This document shows, piece after piece, positions 36,324 through 45,041 of a stretch of DNA of 64,000 bases. Location of the stretch: positions 386,501-450,500 of the forward strand of contig NZ_LT629705.1 in assembly GCF_900103875.1 (NCBI RefSeq). The letters are read 5' to 3'. Under the pieces are notes generated by a model, which saw nothing but the letters and a program-made list of their open reading frames with translations, was not told the DNA's origin and searched no databases. Position 1 is the first letter of the stretch; the number at the start of each line of letters is the position of its first letter. Origin of the DNA: Pseudomonas arsenicoxydans. GTDB taxonomy: Bacteria > Pseudomonadota > Gammaproteobacteria > Pseudomonadales > Pseudomonadaceae. Position numbers and translations under genes: made by a program.

Positions 36324-38399
36324 TTACTTGGTGGGTTTAACCGTCACAGGCGCCTTGCCTGCCTTCATCTGCTCCAGCAAAGGCGCGCACTGGTTCGGCT
36401 CGCCACCACTGGGCGCCACCAACGCCAACAACCCGGCCGCCGGTGCCGCGATCACGCCCAGCGCCACCATCCCCGCCCCACGCAATATCAGCGGCACCGC
36501 CTTCACACCGGCATCGGGCTTGATGAACTTGCCCCGCACATACAGCGGCGAGCGCAGTGAAATTAATCGCCAGCCCTTGGATTCCGGGTTGATGGTCAGA
36601 TCCAATTGCTCTGTGGCCATGTTCGCCGTGCCGTCGATATAGATGATCGCGTTCTCGGTATCAAATACGAACAACCGCGTGGTCGCCAACCCGGCCTTGA
36701 TGTCGAAGTCGGATGCCGCGCAATTGATCTTCACTTCCTTGTCGCCAAAGATCTTGCCCACCACGTAGTTGCCGACGTTGAGCCCCGCCAGCTCCATCAG
36801 TTCACGACTGATGGCGCCATCGTTGATTAGCATTTTCAGATTGCCGTTGGCGCTGCCCAGCAGCTTGGCCACCGAATTGCCACGACCGGTGATGTCGGCA
36901 TCGCCATTGAGCTCGCCGAAGCTGGTTTTCATCGGTTCAAAGGTCGGGAACAGCTGCTTGAGCTTGAACTTGCGCGCGGTGAGTTTGGCCCGGCCTTCCA
37001 AGGGTTCCGTACGACCATTGAGGCGAATCTGCGCGTCGAGGTTGCCGCCCGCCACGCCGAAACGCAGGGGTTCGAGGCTGAGGACGCCGTCGGTGAGCAC
37101 CAGGTGGGTGTAGAGATCGTTGAACGGCAGCTTTTCGCTGTGGACGATGCGCTTGCCGGTGAATTCGACGTCGGCGTCCATGTCGCGCCAGCGCTCGGTC
37201 TTGAACTCCTCGACCGGCAACACCTTGTCCGCCGGCTGCTTGCTTTCGCCACCCCGGGCTTTTTGCTTGGCGTTGGAATCGGCGCCGATCAGCGGGGCAA
37301 GGTCGGCGAACAGCAGTTGATTGGACAGTAACGAGCCACTGAGCTTGGGTCGCGGCTGACTGGCGACATAGGCCAGGCTGCCATGAATGTCGCTCTCGCC
37401 GATCTTGCCGCTGAACTCTTCATAGCGGAACACCGCGCCGCCCGCATCATGCAGCTTGGCAATCAAATGCCCGTCGGTCGCGTACGGCGGCGTATCCGGC
37501 AGGGTTACGCCGGTCAGCGGGTAGAGCGTGCCCAGGCTGGCACCGGCCAGTTTCAGACGCAGGTCCAGGGCACCGAGGTTCAGCGGATCAGTCAGCGTGC
37601 CGGCCAGTTCGACGCTGGTGTCGGCAATTTTTACCTGGGCCTGAAGCGGGAACGGCTTGGCGGCGTCTTGCAACGCCAGCAATCCGCCGATCTTGCCTTC
37701 GCCCGCGAGTTTTTGGTCGTGGTACTGGCCTTTGACCTTGAGAGCAAACGCGTAGTCCTGCGGCGCAGCACCTTTTTCCAGCGCGGCTTTTGCGGCTTTG
37801 TCGCCGACGATATCGCTGAACGGAATGGGTTTGCCCAGCGGATCAATGATCAAGTCGAGCTGAGTCTTGAGGTTTTGGTCGTCGAGGGTGACGTGGCCTT
37901 TGTCGAAACCGATGGCACCGATGTCCACTACCCAGCTTGAAGGTTCGGCGTTCGGGTCTTTGGGGTCGAATTTGAACGTCCAGTTGGAACGTCCGTCAGC
38001 CAGACGCTGGAGGTCCGCGCTGGGTTCGGTCAAGTCAATGCGCGGGATCACCACCCGCTGCGCCAGCAGAGCCAAGGGTGAAATGCGCAGTTCGACGCGT
38101 TTGAGCGTGACCATCTGCGGCTTCTTCGACCAGTCGGGATTGCCCAGGCTCAGGTCTTCGGCCACCACATGCGGCCATGGCACCCAGGCCCGCCAACCGC
38201 CCTCGTCGAGCTCGCGTCGCCAGACCACCGCCAGGTTGCCGTTGATGGCGAACGGACGATGCAGCTCTTCGGAGACTTTGGCATTAAGGGGCGGTTTGAT
38301 CCGGTTCCAATCGAAGAACACGATGATCAGAACCAGTACCGCCAGCAACACAACCAGGCTGGCGAAGGTCCAGGCAACTATTTTACGAGTGCGCGTCAT
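36324..38399 (-). CDS. asmA: AsmA family protein
   Basis: The product has 691 residues. I chose the ATG at 38399 (MTRTRKIVAWTFASLVVLLA) because it places an inner-membrane anchor at the very N-terminus; the frame continues 26 codons upstream without a signal-like sequence. The body is a long beta-rich periplasmic domain (TLKRVELRISPLALLAQRVV; LDLRLKLAGASLGTLYPLTG) and a conserved C-terminal AsmA domain (LKMLINDGAISRELMELAGL, and CAASDFDIKAGLATTRLFVF). Family members are thought to bridge the periplasm and move phospholipids. It is monocistronic. Confidence 0.9.
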   Translation of the reverse strand: MTRTRKIVAWTFASLVVLLAVLVLIIVFFDWNRIKPPLNAKVSEELHRPFAINGNLAVVWRRELDEGGWRAWVPWPHVVAEDLSLGNPDWSKKPQMVTLKRVELRISPLALLAQRVVIPRIDLTEPSADLQRLADGRSNWTFKFDPKDPNAEPSSWVVDIGAIGFDKGHVTLDDQNLKTQLDLIIDPLGKPIPFSDIVGDKAAKAALEKGAAPQDYAFALKVKGQYHDQKLAGEGKIGGLLALQDAAKPFPLQAQVKIADTSVELAGTLTDPLNLGALDLRLKLAGASLGTLYPLTGVTLPDTPPYATDGHLIAKLHDAGGAVFRYEEFSGKIGESDIHGSLAYVASQPRPKLSGSLLSNQLLFADLAPLIGADSNAKQKARGGESKQPADKVLPVEEFKTERWRDMDADVEFTGKRIVHSEKLPFNDLYTHLVLTDGVLSLEPLRFGVAGGNLDAQIRLNGRTEPLEGRAKLTARKFKLKQLFPTFEPMKTSFGELNGDADITGRGNSVAKLLGSANGNLKMLINDGAISRELMELAGLNVGNYVVGKIFGDKEVKINCAASDFDIKAGLATTRLFVFDTENAIIYIDGTANMATEQLDLTINPESKGWRLISLRSPLYVRGKFIKPDAGVKAVPLILRGAGMVALGVIAAPAAGLLALVAPSGGEPNQCAPLLEQMKAGKAPVTVKPTK

Positions 38400-38784
38400 T
38401 GCACAGGGCTCCTGATACGACTGAGCGCCCTGACTGCGACGCGTATGTGAAACGTTAGGCCGGAACCGGCCTGCCATGGAATCTACGACTGAAAAACGGC
38501 CCGCAGGTTTAACAGAAAAGTCGATTAATCCTCAAATAATCGGTCGGGGAGAGACTGCGCCCGAATCCAGCGTTACCGCCCCGCACTTTCGTGCGGCACG
38601 AGTGAGTCGAAAATACCCACGCCAGTGCAAAAACGGTCGCCGGAAACGCCCGTTCTAGAGCGCCTCAGTGGAACAATCAATTCCGTTGATTATTACCATT
38701 GCGTTTATGAACTTTTATATCGACTTATCGAGAGTAGCATTGCCCTCGTACCCACTTTATCGCCCTCCCAAGGAGCAACCCATC
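38400..38784. other. Gene-free stretch between asmA and the repeat protein gene
   Basis: Short palindromes are seen: GGCCGG-AA-CCGGCC (38458-38471), CCGCAC-TTTC-GTGCGG (38581-38596), and AATCAA-TTCCG-TTGATT (38675-38691), the last in an A/T-rich part that probably holds the promoter of the repeat protein gene. No convincing reading frame was found. Confidence 0.5.
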
Positions 38785-39297
38785 ATGAAACGCCAATTAC
38801 TGCTTAGCCTTTCCCTTTCACTGCTAGCCAGCACCGCTTTTGCACTGCCAGCCGCTGACCAAGCTACCCCGCAAGTCAAAACCAGCCACTCGGTGTTTAG
38901 CCAAACCGTCGCTGCCGATGGTTCCGACCGTACTCCACAAGGCCAAACCCTTGCCGAAGGCGGTAACGATCGCCTGAAAGAAAAAGGCCTGATCACTCAA
39001 GACGGTTCCGATCGCACTCCACAGGGCCAAACCCTGGCTGCTGACGGCTCCGACCGCACTCCACAAGGTCAAACCCTGGCTGCTGACGGTTCCGATCGCA
39101 CTCCACAAGGTCAAACCTTGGCTGCTGACGGTTCCGATCGCACTCCACAAGGTCAAACCCTGGCTGCTGACGGTTCCGATCGCACTCCACAAGGTCAAAC
39201 CCTGGCTGCTGACGGTTCCGATCGCACTCCACAAGGTCAAACCTTGGCTGAAGGTGGTGGTGACCGTGTAATCGAACGCAACAGCGCCTTGAGCTAA
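38785..39297 (+). CDS. Secreted tandem-repeat protein (14-residue units)
   Basis: The product has 170 residues. The ATG at 38785 has an AAGGAG ribosome binding site and gives a clear signal peptide (MKRQLLLSLSLSLLASTAFA). The mature part is built of eight 14-residue modules from base 38917 to 39252: one DGSDRTPQGQTLAE, one divergent unit (GGNDRLKEKGLITQ) and six nearly identical DGSDRTPQGQTLAA units. It ends in GGGDRVIERNSALS, again a diverged unit. No Cys or domain is seen, and the units are hydrophilic. I do not recognise a function; similar short exported proteins with GGxDR motifs are common in pseudomonads. A terminator follows at 39315. Confidence 0.8.
   Translation: MKRQLLLSLSLSLLASTAFALPAADQATPQVKTSHSVFSQTVAADGSDRTPQGQTLAEGGNDRLKEKGLITQDGSDRTPQGQTLAADGSDRTPQGQTLAADGSDRTPQGQTLAADGSDRTPQGQTLAADGSDRTPQGQTLAADGSDRTPQGQTLAEGGGDRVIERNSALS
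38917..39252 (+). repeat. Tandem 42-bp repeat array, eight units
   Basis: Eight in-frame 42-bp units are present. The last six (39001-39252) differ only at a few third positions; unit 2 (38959-39000) is strongly diverged. The near-identity at the DNA level suggests recent expansion by slippage or unequal recombination. Confidence 0.95.
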
Positions 39298-39314
39298 GCC
39301 CATGGCGGCCCTGA

Positions 39315-39345
39315 AAAAAAGCCCAATCAGCGGATTGGGCTTTTG
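39315..39345 (+). terminator. Rho-independent terminator of the repeat protein gene
   Basis: AAGCCCAATC (39319-39328) pairs with GATTGGGCTT (39333-39342), with A residues before it and a short T run after it, 20 bp beyond the stop. Confidence 0.85.
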
Positions 39346-39470
39346 ACTTTTATAGAAGCAGCAATTCCCCGCTTGATCCTCTTATAGCTGCCTCCCCGAT
39401 AGTCGTTCGACGACACCGAAGCCGATTTGCTAGAGTGCGTCGCTGTCCCTGTCCAGAAAACACCTTTGCG

Positions 39471-40103
39471 ATGCTGCCCCGCGCCGAACAGAAACAACAA
39501 ACCCGCAACGCCTTGATGGACGCTGCCCGTCACCTGATGGAATGCGGCCGCGGATTCGGCAGCCTGAGCCTGCGCGAAGTGGCGAAAACCGCCGGGATCG
39601 TGCCCACCGGTTTCTACCGGCATTTCGCCGATATGGACGAACTGGGCCTGGTGCTGGTGAGCGAAGTCGGCCAGACCTTCCGTGAAACCATTCGCCTGGT
39701 GCGCCATAACGAATTCGTCATGGGCGGCATTATTGACGCTTCAGTACGAATATTCCTCGACGTGGTCTCGGCCAATCGCTCGCAGTTCCTGTTTCTGGCC
39801 CGCGAACAATACGGCGGCTCACAGCCGGTGCGTCAGGCCATTGGACGTTTGCGCGAAGACATCAGCTCCGACCTGGCCGCAGACCTGTCCTTGATGCCAA
39901 AACTGCAGCACCTGGACATCGCCGGCCTCAGCGTCATGGCGGATCTGATTGTTAAAAGTGTTTTTGCAACCCTTCCGGACATCATCGATCCGCCGGCCGA
40001 GGCATTACCAGAACACCTGACGCCACAGGCAAAAATTACCCAGCAGTTGCGCTTCATCTTCATCGGCCTCAAGCATTGGCAAGGTCTCGGCAGCACCGAG
40101 TAA
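39471..40103 (+). CDS. desT: TetR family regulator DesT (fatty acid desaturation control)
   Basis: The product has 210 residues. The ATG at 39471 gives MLPRAEQKQQTRNALMDAAR, close to the start of P. aeruginosa DesT as I remember it. The helix-turn-helix is SLSLREVAKTAGIVPTGFYR (residues 33-52) and the acyl-CoA-binding domain includes FLDVVSANRSQFLFLAREQY. DesT senses the saturated/unsaturated acyl-CoA ratio and represses the desaturase operon desCB. It is followed by ureE as in PAO1, which supports the name, but desC and desB are not next to it here. Confidence 0.75.
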   Translation: MLPRAEQKQQTRNALMDAARHLMECGRGFGSLSLREVAKTAGIVPTGFYRHFADMDELGLVLVSEVGQTFRETIRLVRHNEFVMGGIIDASVRIFLDVVSANRSQFLFLAREQYGGSQPVRQAIGRLREDISSDLAADLSLMPKLQHLDIAGLSVMADLIVKSVFATLPDIIDPPAEALPEHLTPQAKITQQLRFIFIGLKHWQGLGSTE

Positions 40104-40108
40104 ACCTT

Positions 40109-40130
40109 TGGGAGCAGGCTCGCCCCCACA
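40109..40130. repeat. Truncated REP family B arm
   Basis: GGGAGCAGGCTCGCCCCCAC, a degenerate single arm between desT and ureE. Confidence 0.6.
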
Positions 40131-40304
40131 AAAATCCTCAAGGCATCAATTTGGTGCCAACCAAAAACCCTCGCACCATTCTGGCTCAAAATTCTGCAAC
40201 ATCCTGAAACACCCACTAAGCTCCGACGGGTATTTCCTACGTATCGCCCGATTGGCAAGCCCCTTGCTCTAGCCTGAGCATTGTCCATTGCTGGAAGCCT
40301 TCCG

Positions 40305-40805
40305 ATGCTGGTGATTCATCGCAGAATCGACCCTCAACCCGTCTGGGCCGCCGAGTTGCACCTGAACTTCGAAGCCCGGAGCAAAAGCCGTTTGCGCTGT
40401 TTCAGTGCCGAGGGCGAAGACGTCGGGTTGTTTTTGGAGCGCGGTCAGCCACCGCTGTATGACGGTGAATGCCTGCAAGCCGAAGACGGTCGTATCGTGC
40501 GCGTCTGCGCACGCCCCGAACAACTGCTGCACGTCACCTGCGCCAATGCCTTCGAACTGACTCGCGCCGCCTATCACCTGGGCAATCGCCACGTGGCTTT
40601 GCAAGTCGGCGATGGCTGGTTGCGGCTGCTCGACGACTACGTGCTCAAAGCCATGCTCGAACAACTCGAGGCCAAGGTCGAGAACATCGAAGCCCCGTTC
40701 CAGCCGGAACACGGCGCCTATGGCGGCGGCCATCACCATTCCCGCCACGGCGACGAAGACTTCAACTACCCGCCGAAACTGCATCAGTTCGGCGTACGTT
40801 CATGA
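40305..40805 (+). CDS. ureE: Urease accessory protein UreE (nickel chaperone)
   Basis: The product has 166 residues. The start at 40305 (MLVIHRRIDPQPVWAAELHL) is the family start; the frame opens 8 codons earlier. The N-terminal domain and the metal-binding domain (HLGNRHVALQVGDGWLRLLD, with the conserved His) are followed by a His-rich tail (HGAYGGGHHHSRHGDE) that binds nickel. UreE hands nickel to UreG. Its stop overlaps ureF by 4 bp. A truncated REP arm lies at 40110-40130. Confidence 0.95.
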   Translation: MLVIHRRIDPQPVWAAELHLNFEARSKSRLRCFSAEGEDVGLFLERGQPPLYDGECLQAEDGRIVRVCARPEQLLHVTCANAFELTRAAYHLGNRHVALQVGDGWLRLLDDYVLKAMLEQLEAKVENIEAPFQPEHGAYGGGHHHSRHGDEDFNYPPKLHQFGVRS

Positions 40806-41476
40806 ACCCAGCCTGGGCGCTGCTGCGTCTGGCCAGCCCGCAGCTGCCGATTGGCGGCTACAGCTATTCCCAAGGCCTGGAAATGGCTGTGGATAACGGC
40901 CGGGTGAATGATGCGGCCAGCGCTCGTCGCTGGATCAGCGATCAGTTGCTGCTCAATCTTGCCCGTTTCGAAGCGCCGCTGCTGCTTGCCCATTGCACCG
41001 CTGCCGCCGAAGAAAACTGGGCCGAATTGCTGCAACGCTGCGAAGAACATCGCGCCAGCCGGGAAACCCGTGAGCTGCATCAGGAAAGCCGGCAAATGGG
41101 CTATTCCCTGCAGCAGCTGCTCAACGGTTTGCCCGAACTCGATGGCCAGGCCCGCGCCTTTCTCGAACAACGTCCCGAGCCTCACCTGGCCCTCGGCTGG
41201 GCGCTGGCCGCTCGCGCCTGGCAGATCAAACCGCAAGACGCGCTCGCCGCGTGGCTCTGGAGCTGGCTGGAAAACCAACTGGCAGTGCTGATGAAAACCC
41301 TGCCACTGGGCCAGCAAGCCGCGCAACGCCTGACCAGTGAGTTGCTGCCATTGCTGCAACAAGCCCAGCAAGACGCTACCCGAATCAACCCCGAACATTA
41401 CGGCAGCGCCGCTTTCGGCCTGTCCCTGGCGTGCATGGCCCATGAGCGTCAATACAGCCGTCTGTTCAGGTCCTAG
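40802..41476 (+). CDS. ureF: Urease accessory protein UreF
   Basis: The product has 224 residues. The ATG at 40802 overlaps the ureE stop and gives the conserved start [20 protein letters not shown]; a long upstream extension of the frame is the shadow of ureE. It is helical, with [20 protein letters not shown] and [20 protein letters not shown] as in the family. UreF bridges UreD and UreG in the nickel-insertion complex and is thought to act as its GTPase gatekeeper. Confidence 0.95.
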   Translation: MNPAWALLRLASPQLPIGGYSYSQGLEMAVDNGRVNDAASARRWISDQLLLNLARFEAPLLLAHCTAAAEENWAELLQRCEEHRASRETRELHQESRQMGYSLQQLLNGLPELDGQARAFLEQRPEPHLALGWALAARAWQIKPQDALAAWLWSWLENQLAVLMKTLPLGQQAAQRLTSELLPLLQQAQQDATRINPEHYGSAAFGLSLACMAHERQYSRLFRS

Positions 41477-41499
41477 GGCCTTTTAATTTGGAGAACCAC

Positions 41500-42114
41500 A
41501 TGAACACACAACCCCTGCGTGTCGGTATCGGCGGCCCGGTCGGATCCGGCAAAACAGCTCTGACTCTGGCCCTGTGCCTGGCCCTGCGCGAGCGCTACAA
41601 CCTGGCTGTCGTCACCAACGACATCTATACCCGCGAAGACGCCGATTTTCTGGTGCGCAACGAAGCCCTGGCGCCAGAACGCATCATCGGCGTGGAAACC
41701 GGCGGCTGCCCGCACACCGCGATCCGCGAAGACGCCTCGATCAACCTTGAAGCCGTGGATCAACTGAATCGACGCTTCCCCGGGCTGGACCTGATTCTGG
41801 TCGAGTCAGGTGGCGACAACCTTTCGGCGACCTTCAGCCCGGAACTGTCCGACCTGACCATCTACGTGATCGACGTTTCGGCCGGCGACAAGTTGCCGCG
41901 CAAGGGCGGTCCTGGCATCTGCAAATCCGATTTGCTGGTCATCAACAAAGTCGACCTCGCGCCGTTGGTGGGTGCGTCGCTGGAGATGATGGACAGCGAC
42001 ACGAAACGCATGCGCAACGGCAAGCCGTTTGTCTTCAGCAACCAGAAGACCGGCCTTGGCCTGGAAGAAATCATCGCGTTCATCGAACGCCAGGGTTTGC
42101 TGACCGCAGCCTGA
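41500..42114 (+). CDS. ureG: Urease accessory GTPase UreG
   Basis: The product has 204 residues. The start at 41500 follows TTGGAGAACCAC; the frame opens 4 codons earlier. It has the P-loop [15 protein letters not shown], the switch region [15 protein letters not shown], the CPH metal motif in [34 protein letters not shown] and the guanine-specificity motif INKVDLAP. It hydrolyses GTP to drive nickel insertion into UreABC. It lies between ureF and ureJ on one transcript. Confidence 0.97.
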   Translation: MNTQPLRVGIGGPVGSGKTALTLALCLALRERYNLAVVTNDIYTREDADFLVRNEALAPERIIGVETGGCPHTAIREDASINLEAVDQLNRRFPGLDLILVESGGDNLSATFSPELSDLTIYVIDVSAGDKLPRKGGPGICKSDLLVINKVDLAPLVGASLEMMDSDTKRMRNGKPFVFSNQKTGLGLEEIIAFIERQGLLTAA

Positions 42115-42143
42115 TCGAAACTTATCAACAAGGAAGCTTATTC

Positions 42144-42716
42144 ATGACACTCAAACGTATCCTGGGCGCCATCGCCCTGCTGCTGACCCCAGCCATCGCC
42201 TTCGCCCACCCTGGTCATGGTGATAACGGTTTGATCGCGGGCATCAGCCACCCGATTGGCGGCCTCGATCATTTGCTGGCAATGGTTGCCGTCGGTCTGT
42301 GGGCGGCGCAGCAAAAAGGCGCGGCGCGCTGGGCGCTGCCGTGCACATTCGTTGGCACCATGCTGATGGGTGGCTTGCTCGGGTTTGAAGGGCTGAACCT
42401 GCCGGCGCTGGAAGGCGGGATTGCCGCGTCGGTGCTGGCGCTGGGCCTGGCGGTCGCGCTGGCGGTGCGTCCGCCGTTGAGTGTGGCGGTGGCTGCGACG
42501 GCGTTGTTTGCGCTGTTCCACGGCGTGGCCCATGGCCTGGAACTGCCGGAGATGTCTAGCCCTTGGACCTATGCCGCAGGGTTTGTGGCAGCGACGGCGG
42601 CGTTGCATGCCGCGGGTTACGCGGTGGTGCGAGTGCTGCCGCAAGCGGCGGCGCCATTGGTTCGATTGGCGGGCGCGGCGTCGGCGGCGACTGGGGTTTG
42701 GTTGTTGGCTGGCTGA
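42144..42716 (+). CDS. ureJ: HupE/UreJ family nickel transporter-like protein
   Basis: The product has 190 residues with a signal-like first helix (ILGAIALLLTPAIAFA) followed by HPGHGDNGLIAGISHPIGGL, the HupE/UreJ hallmark with metal-binding His, and about five further helices including LFALFHGVAHGLELPEM. HupE proteins mediate nickel diffusion into the cell. Located 29 bp after ureG, it most likely serves urease maturation. The last helices are very Ala/Gly-rich. Confidence 0.93.
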   Translation: MTLKRILGAIALLLTPAIAFAHPGHGDNGLIAGISHPIGGLDHLLAMVAVGLWAAQQKGAARWALPCTFVGTMLMGGLLGFEGLNLPALEGGIAASVLALGLAVALAVRPPLSVAVAATALFALFHGVAHGLELPEMSSPWTYAAGFVAATAALHAAGYAVVRVLPQAAAPLVRLAGAASAATGVWLLAG

Positions 42717-42740
42717 TTAATTTATCGTCTGTGACGGCCT

Positions 42741-42814
42741 CATCGCGAGCAGGCTCGCTCCCACATTTGACCGGTGTAAACAGGACCAATGTTGGAGCGG
42801 GCTTGCCCGCGATG
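42741..42814. repeat. REP family B pair with unlike arms
   Basis: The left arm has the CGAGCAGGCTCG core, the right arm has the GCGGGCTTGCCCGC core (and GTTGGAGCG instead of GTGGGAGCG). The two cores represent two sub-types that are elsewhere paired with their own kind. Confidence 0.8.
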
Positions 42815-42890
42815 GCGGCCTGACAGACACCGCATCTCTCAGGCCTGCTAACATGTCGCGCAATTAACCCTGCCGTGACGACGCCAGCCA

Positions 42891-44018
42891 ATGCCGCCTG
42901 TTTCCCGCTCCGCCTCCGCGCCTGAATTGACCGCTCTGTTTGCCTCGGTACAACAGCATTTCCAGGAAGTGATCGTGCCGCTCTGGCAAGGCCCCGGCTG
43001 GAATGCGGACATGGCGCTGCCCTATGAGGCGCTGGACGCCGGGCATCAACCGCTGCCTCCCCAACGCTATCGGGCCATGGCCTGCGCACGTCAGCTGTAC
43101 CTTTTCTCCAGCCTGATCGGCGAGGTGCCGGCTGCCGAAGCGCGTGCAGCAGCGCTGTTCCGCTCCTTGCAACAGCATTTCCATGACGCCGAACACGGTG
43201 GCTGGTTCTACAGCATCGATCCCCAAGGTGCGCCGCTGGATCTGCGCAAAGACCTGTACACCCACGCTTTCATCCTGTTCGCCTGCGCCCACTACTGGGC
43301 CAAGGTGCGCGAGCCATTGGTGGAATCGGTGCTCAACGCGGCACTGGAAGTCATCGGCCAGCGCTTCGCGACAGGCGACGGCCTGTACGAAGCCAGTCTC
43401 GACCGGGACTGGTCGTCGCTTGCGTCCGGCCCTCTGCAAAATCCACTGATGCACTTGGCTGAAGCCTTCCTCGCGACCCTGTCGGTGCGTGAAGACATTG
43501 CCGTGCAGCGTGCGCTCATCGAGTTATGCACAGCCATGCACAAGCGCTTCATCGACCCACAACAAAGTGTGTTGATGGAGAAACCGCTGGGCGCTGTGGA
43601 TAACTGGTTTGAACCGGGGCATCAGTTCGAATGGTATTTCCTGCTGGAATCTTCGCCATTGCTGCGCGGCACCAGACTGCACACGGCGCTGGACCGTGCG
43701 TTTGCGCTCACAGAACAACTGGGCGTTGATCCACAGACGGGCGCGGTAGCCGCCATGCTTGATCTGGACGGCTGCGCGAAGGATGCCACTCAACGCATCT
43801 GGGCCCAGGCTGAATACCTGCGCGCGCTCACCTTGCGTCCGAACAGCGAAGCCTCGGTGCAGCGCCAGTTAAAGGCGTTGCAGCAGCGCTTTTTGCAGGC
43901 AGGCGGTTGGCATGAGTGTAGGGATGAGAACGGCGAGGTGAGTCGCAAGGACATGCCGTCGACCACGCCTTATCACTTGGCGACCTGCTATCAAGGGTTG
44001 GTCGACTATCTTCGCTGA
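42891..44018 (+). CDS. AGE family epimerase/isomerase
   Basis: The product has 375 residues and is all-helical, forming the (alpha/alpha)6 barrel of the N-acylglucosamine 2-epimerase family. Typical elements include EHGGWFYSIDPQGAPLDLRK, KDLYTHAFILFACAHYW and NWFEPGHQFEWYFLLE, whose His (GHQFEW) is the conserved catalytic His, and a C-terminal GGWHECRDENG. Members interconvert aldoses and ketoses such as mannose and fructose, or epimerise N-acylglucosamine. The gene is alone and gives no clue to its sugar. Confidence 0.88.
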   Translation: MPPVSRSASAPELTALFASVQQHFQEVIVPLWQGPGWNADMALPYEALDAGHQPLPPQRYRAMACARQLYLFSSLIGEVPAAEARAAALFRSLQQHFHDAEHGGWFYSIDPQGAPLDLRKDLYTHAFILFACAHYWAKVREPLVESVLNAALEVIGQRFATGDGLYEASLDRDWSSLASGPLQNPLMHLAEAFLATLSVREDIAVQRALIELCTAMHKRFIDPQQSVLMEKPLGAVDNWFEPGHQFEWYFLLESSPLLRGTRLHTALDRAFALTEQLGVDPQTGAVAAMLDLDGCAKDATQRIWAQAEYLRALTLRPNSEASVQRQLKALQQRFLQAGGWHECRDENGEVSRKDMPSTTPYHLATCYQGLVDYLR

Positions 44019-44030
44019 CTGACAGATTGC

Positions 44031-44099
44031 CTTCGCGGGCAAGCCACGCTCCCACAGGTTCAGCACAATCCCTGTGGGAGCGGGCTTGCCCGCGATGGC
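44031..44099. repeat. REP family B inverted pair
   Basis: TTCGCGGGCAAGCCACGCTC and GGAGCGGGCTTGCCCGCGAT; one extra A in the left arm breaks the symmetry. Confidence 0.8.
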
Positions 44100-44111
44100 C
44101 GTTACGCGGTC

Positions 44112-44879
44112 TCAAGCCTTGGCATTACGCTCAATCGAAAAACCAGCCCAAGTCTGGCTCACCGGCATCAATTCCAGGCTATTGATGTTGATGTGCGCCG
44201 GCGCATTGAGCACCCAGAAAATGGTCTCGGCGATGTCCTGCGGCTGGATCGGCTCGGCACCGGCGTAGGTCGCGTTGTAACGCTCCTGGTCACCGGCAAA
44301 ACGCACCAGCGAAAACTCGCTTTCGCACAGGCCCGGCTCGATGTTGCTGACCCGCACGCCAGTGCCCTGCAGGTCGCAGCGCAGGTTCAAAGAGAACTGT
44401 TTGACGAACGCCTTGCTCGCGCCATACACGTGGCTGCCCGGGTACGGGTAGTTGCCGGCGATAGAACCAAGGTTGACGATACCGGCACCGCGACCATGGG
44501 CGATCAGGCGTGGCAGCAGCAGGCGAGTGCTGTACATCAGGCCTTTGATGTTGGTGTCGACCATGGTGTCCCAATCGTCGAGGTCGCACTTGGGCGCCGG
44601 ATCAACACCCAGCGCCAGGCCGGCGTTGTTGATCAGCCCGCGCAGCTTGGCAAAGGATGGCGGCAGGTTGGCAATCGCCTCCTCCATCGCCTTGCGATCA
44701 CGCACGTCGAGCACCAGGCCATGCACTTCGGTCTGCTTCGACAACTCGGCGCACAGGGCATTGAGGCGCTCTTCACGACGACCTGTCAGCACCAGCTTCC
44801 AACCCGCCTCGGCAAAACGACGGGCACAGGCTTCACCAAAACCGGAGGTCGCGCCGGTAATAAACAGGGTGTTGGACAT
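44112..44879 (-). CDS. SDR family oxidoreductase (YdfG-like)
   Basis: The product has 255 residues. I chose the ATG at 44879 (MSNTLFITGATSGFGEACAR), which gives the cofactor loop TGATSGFG at the N-terminus and has an AAGGAG ribosome binding site. NADP binding is suggested by TGRREERL; NNAG lies near residue 85, the catalytic Ser is in LGSIAGNYPYPG and the YxxxK is in YGASKAF. The similarity to YdfG suggests 3-hydroxy acid/serine or malonic semialdehyde activity. It is monocistronic and borders a long gene-free stretch. Confidence 0.9.
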   Translation of the reverse strand: MSNTLFITGATSGFGEACARRFAEAGWKLVLTGRREERLNALCAELSKQTEVHGLVLDVRDRKAMEEAIANLPPSFAKLRGLINNAGLALGVDPAPKCDLDDWDTMVDTNIKGLMYSTRLLLPRLIAHGRGAGIVNLGSIAGNYPYPGSHVYGASKAFVKQFSLNLRCDLQGTGVRVSNIEPGLCESEFSLVRFAGDQERYNATYAGAEPIQPQDIAETIFWVLNAPAHININSLELMPVSQTWAGFSIERNAKA

Positions 44880-45041
44880 CGTGTTCTCCTTGCTTCGGCT
44901 GATCGGCAGCCATTGGAATAGAAAATCAGCTGGCAGCATGCCCGCCCCGGCTTCTACGGGCAACCTTCGTATTGTTGTATAAAAAACAACCAATCATGGC
45001 TACGCCGTGTCCGCCGTGGCTTGTAGCCATGTACGCGCACC

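Noticed and set aside
38668..38784. N-terminal extension of the repeat protein
   Set aside because: The frame lacks a ribosome binding site there, and the ATG at 38785 has both AAGGAG and a signal peptide.
38917..39252. CRISPR-like array
   Set aside because: The 42-bp units are contiguous with no spacers and are in frame within a protein gene.
40180..40205. Sigma54 promoter before ureE (CTGGCTCAAAATTCTGC)
   Set aside because: The GG and GC are 11 bp apart instead of 10 and the -24 element is poor.
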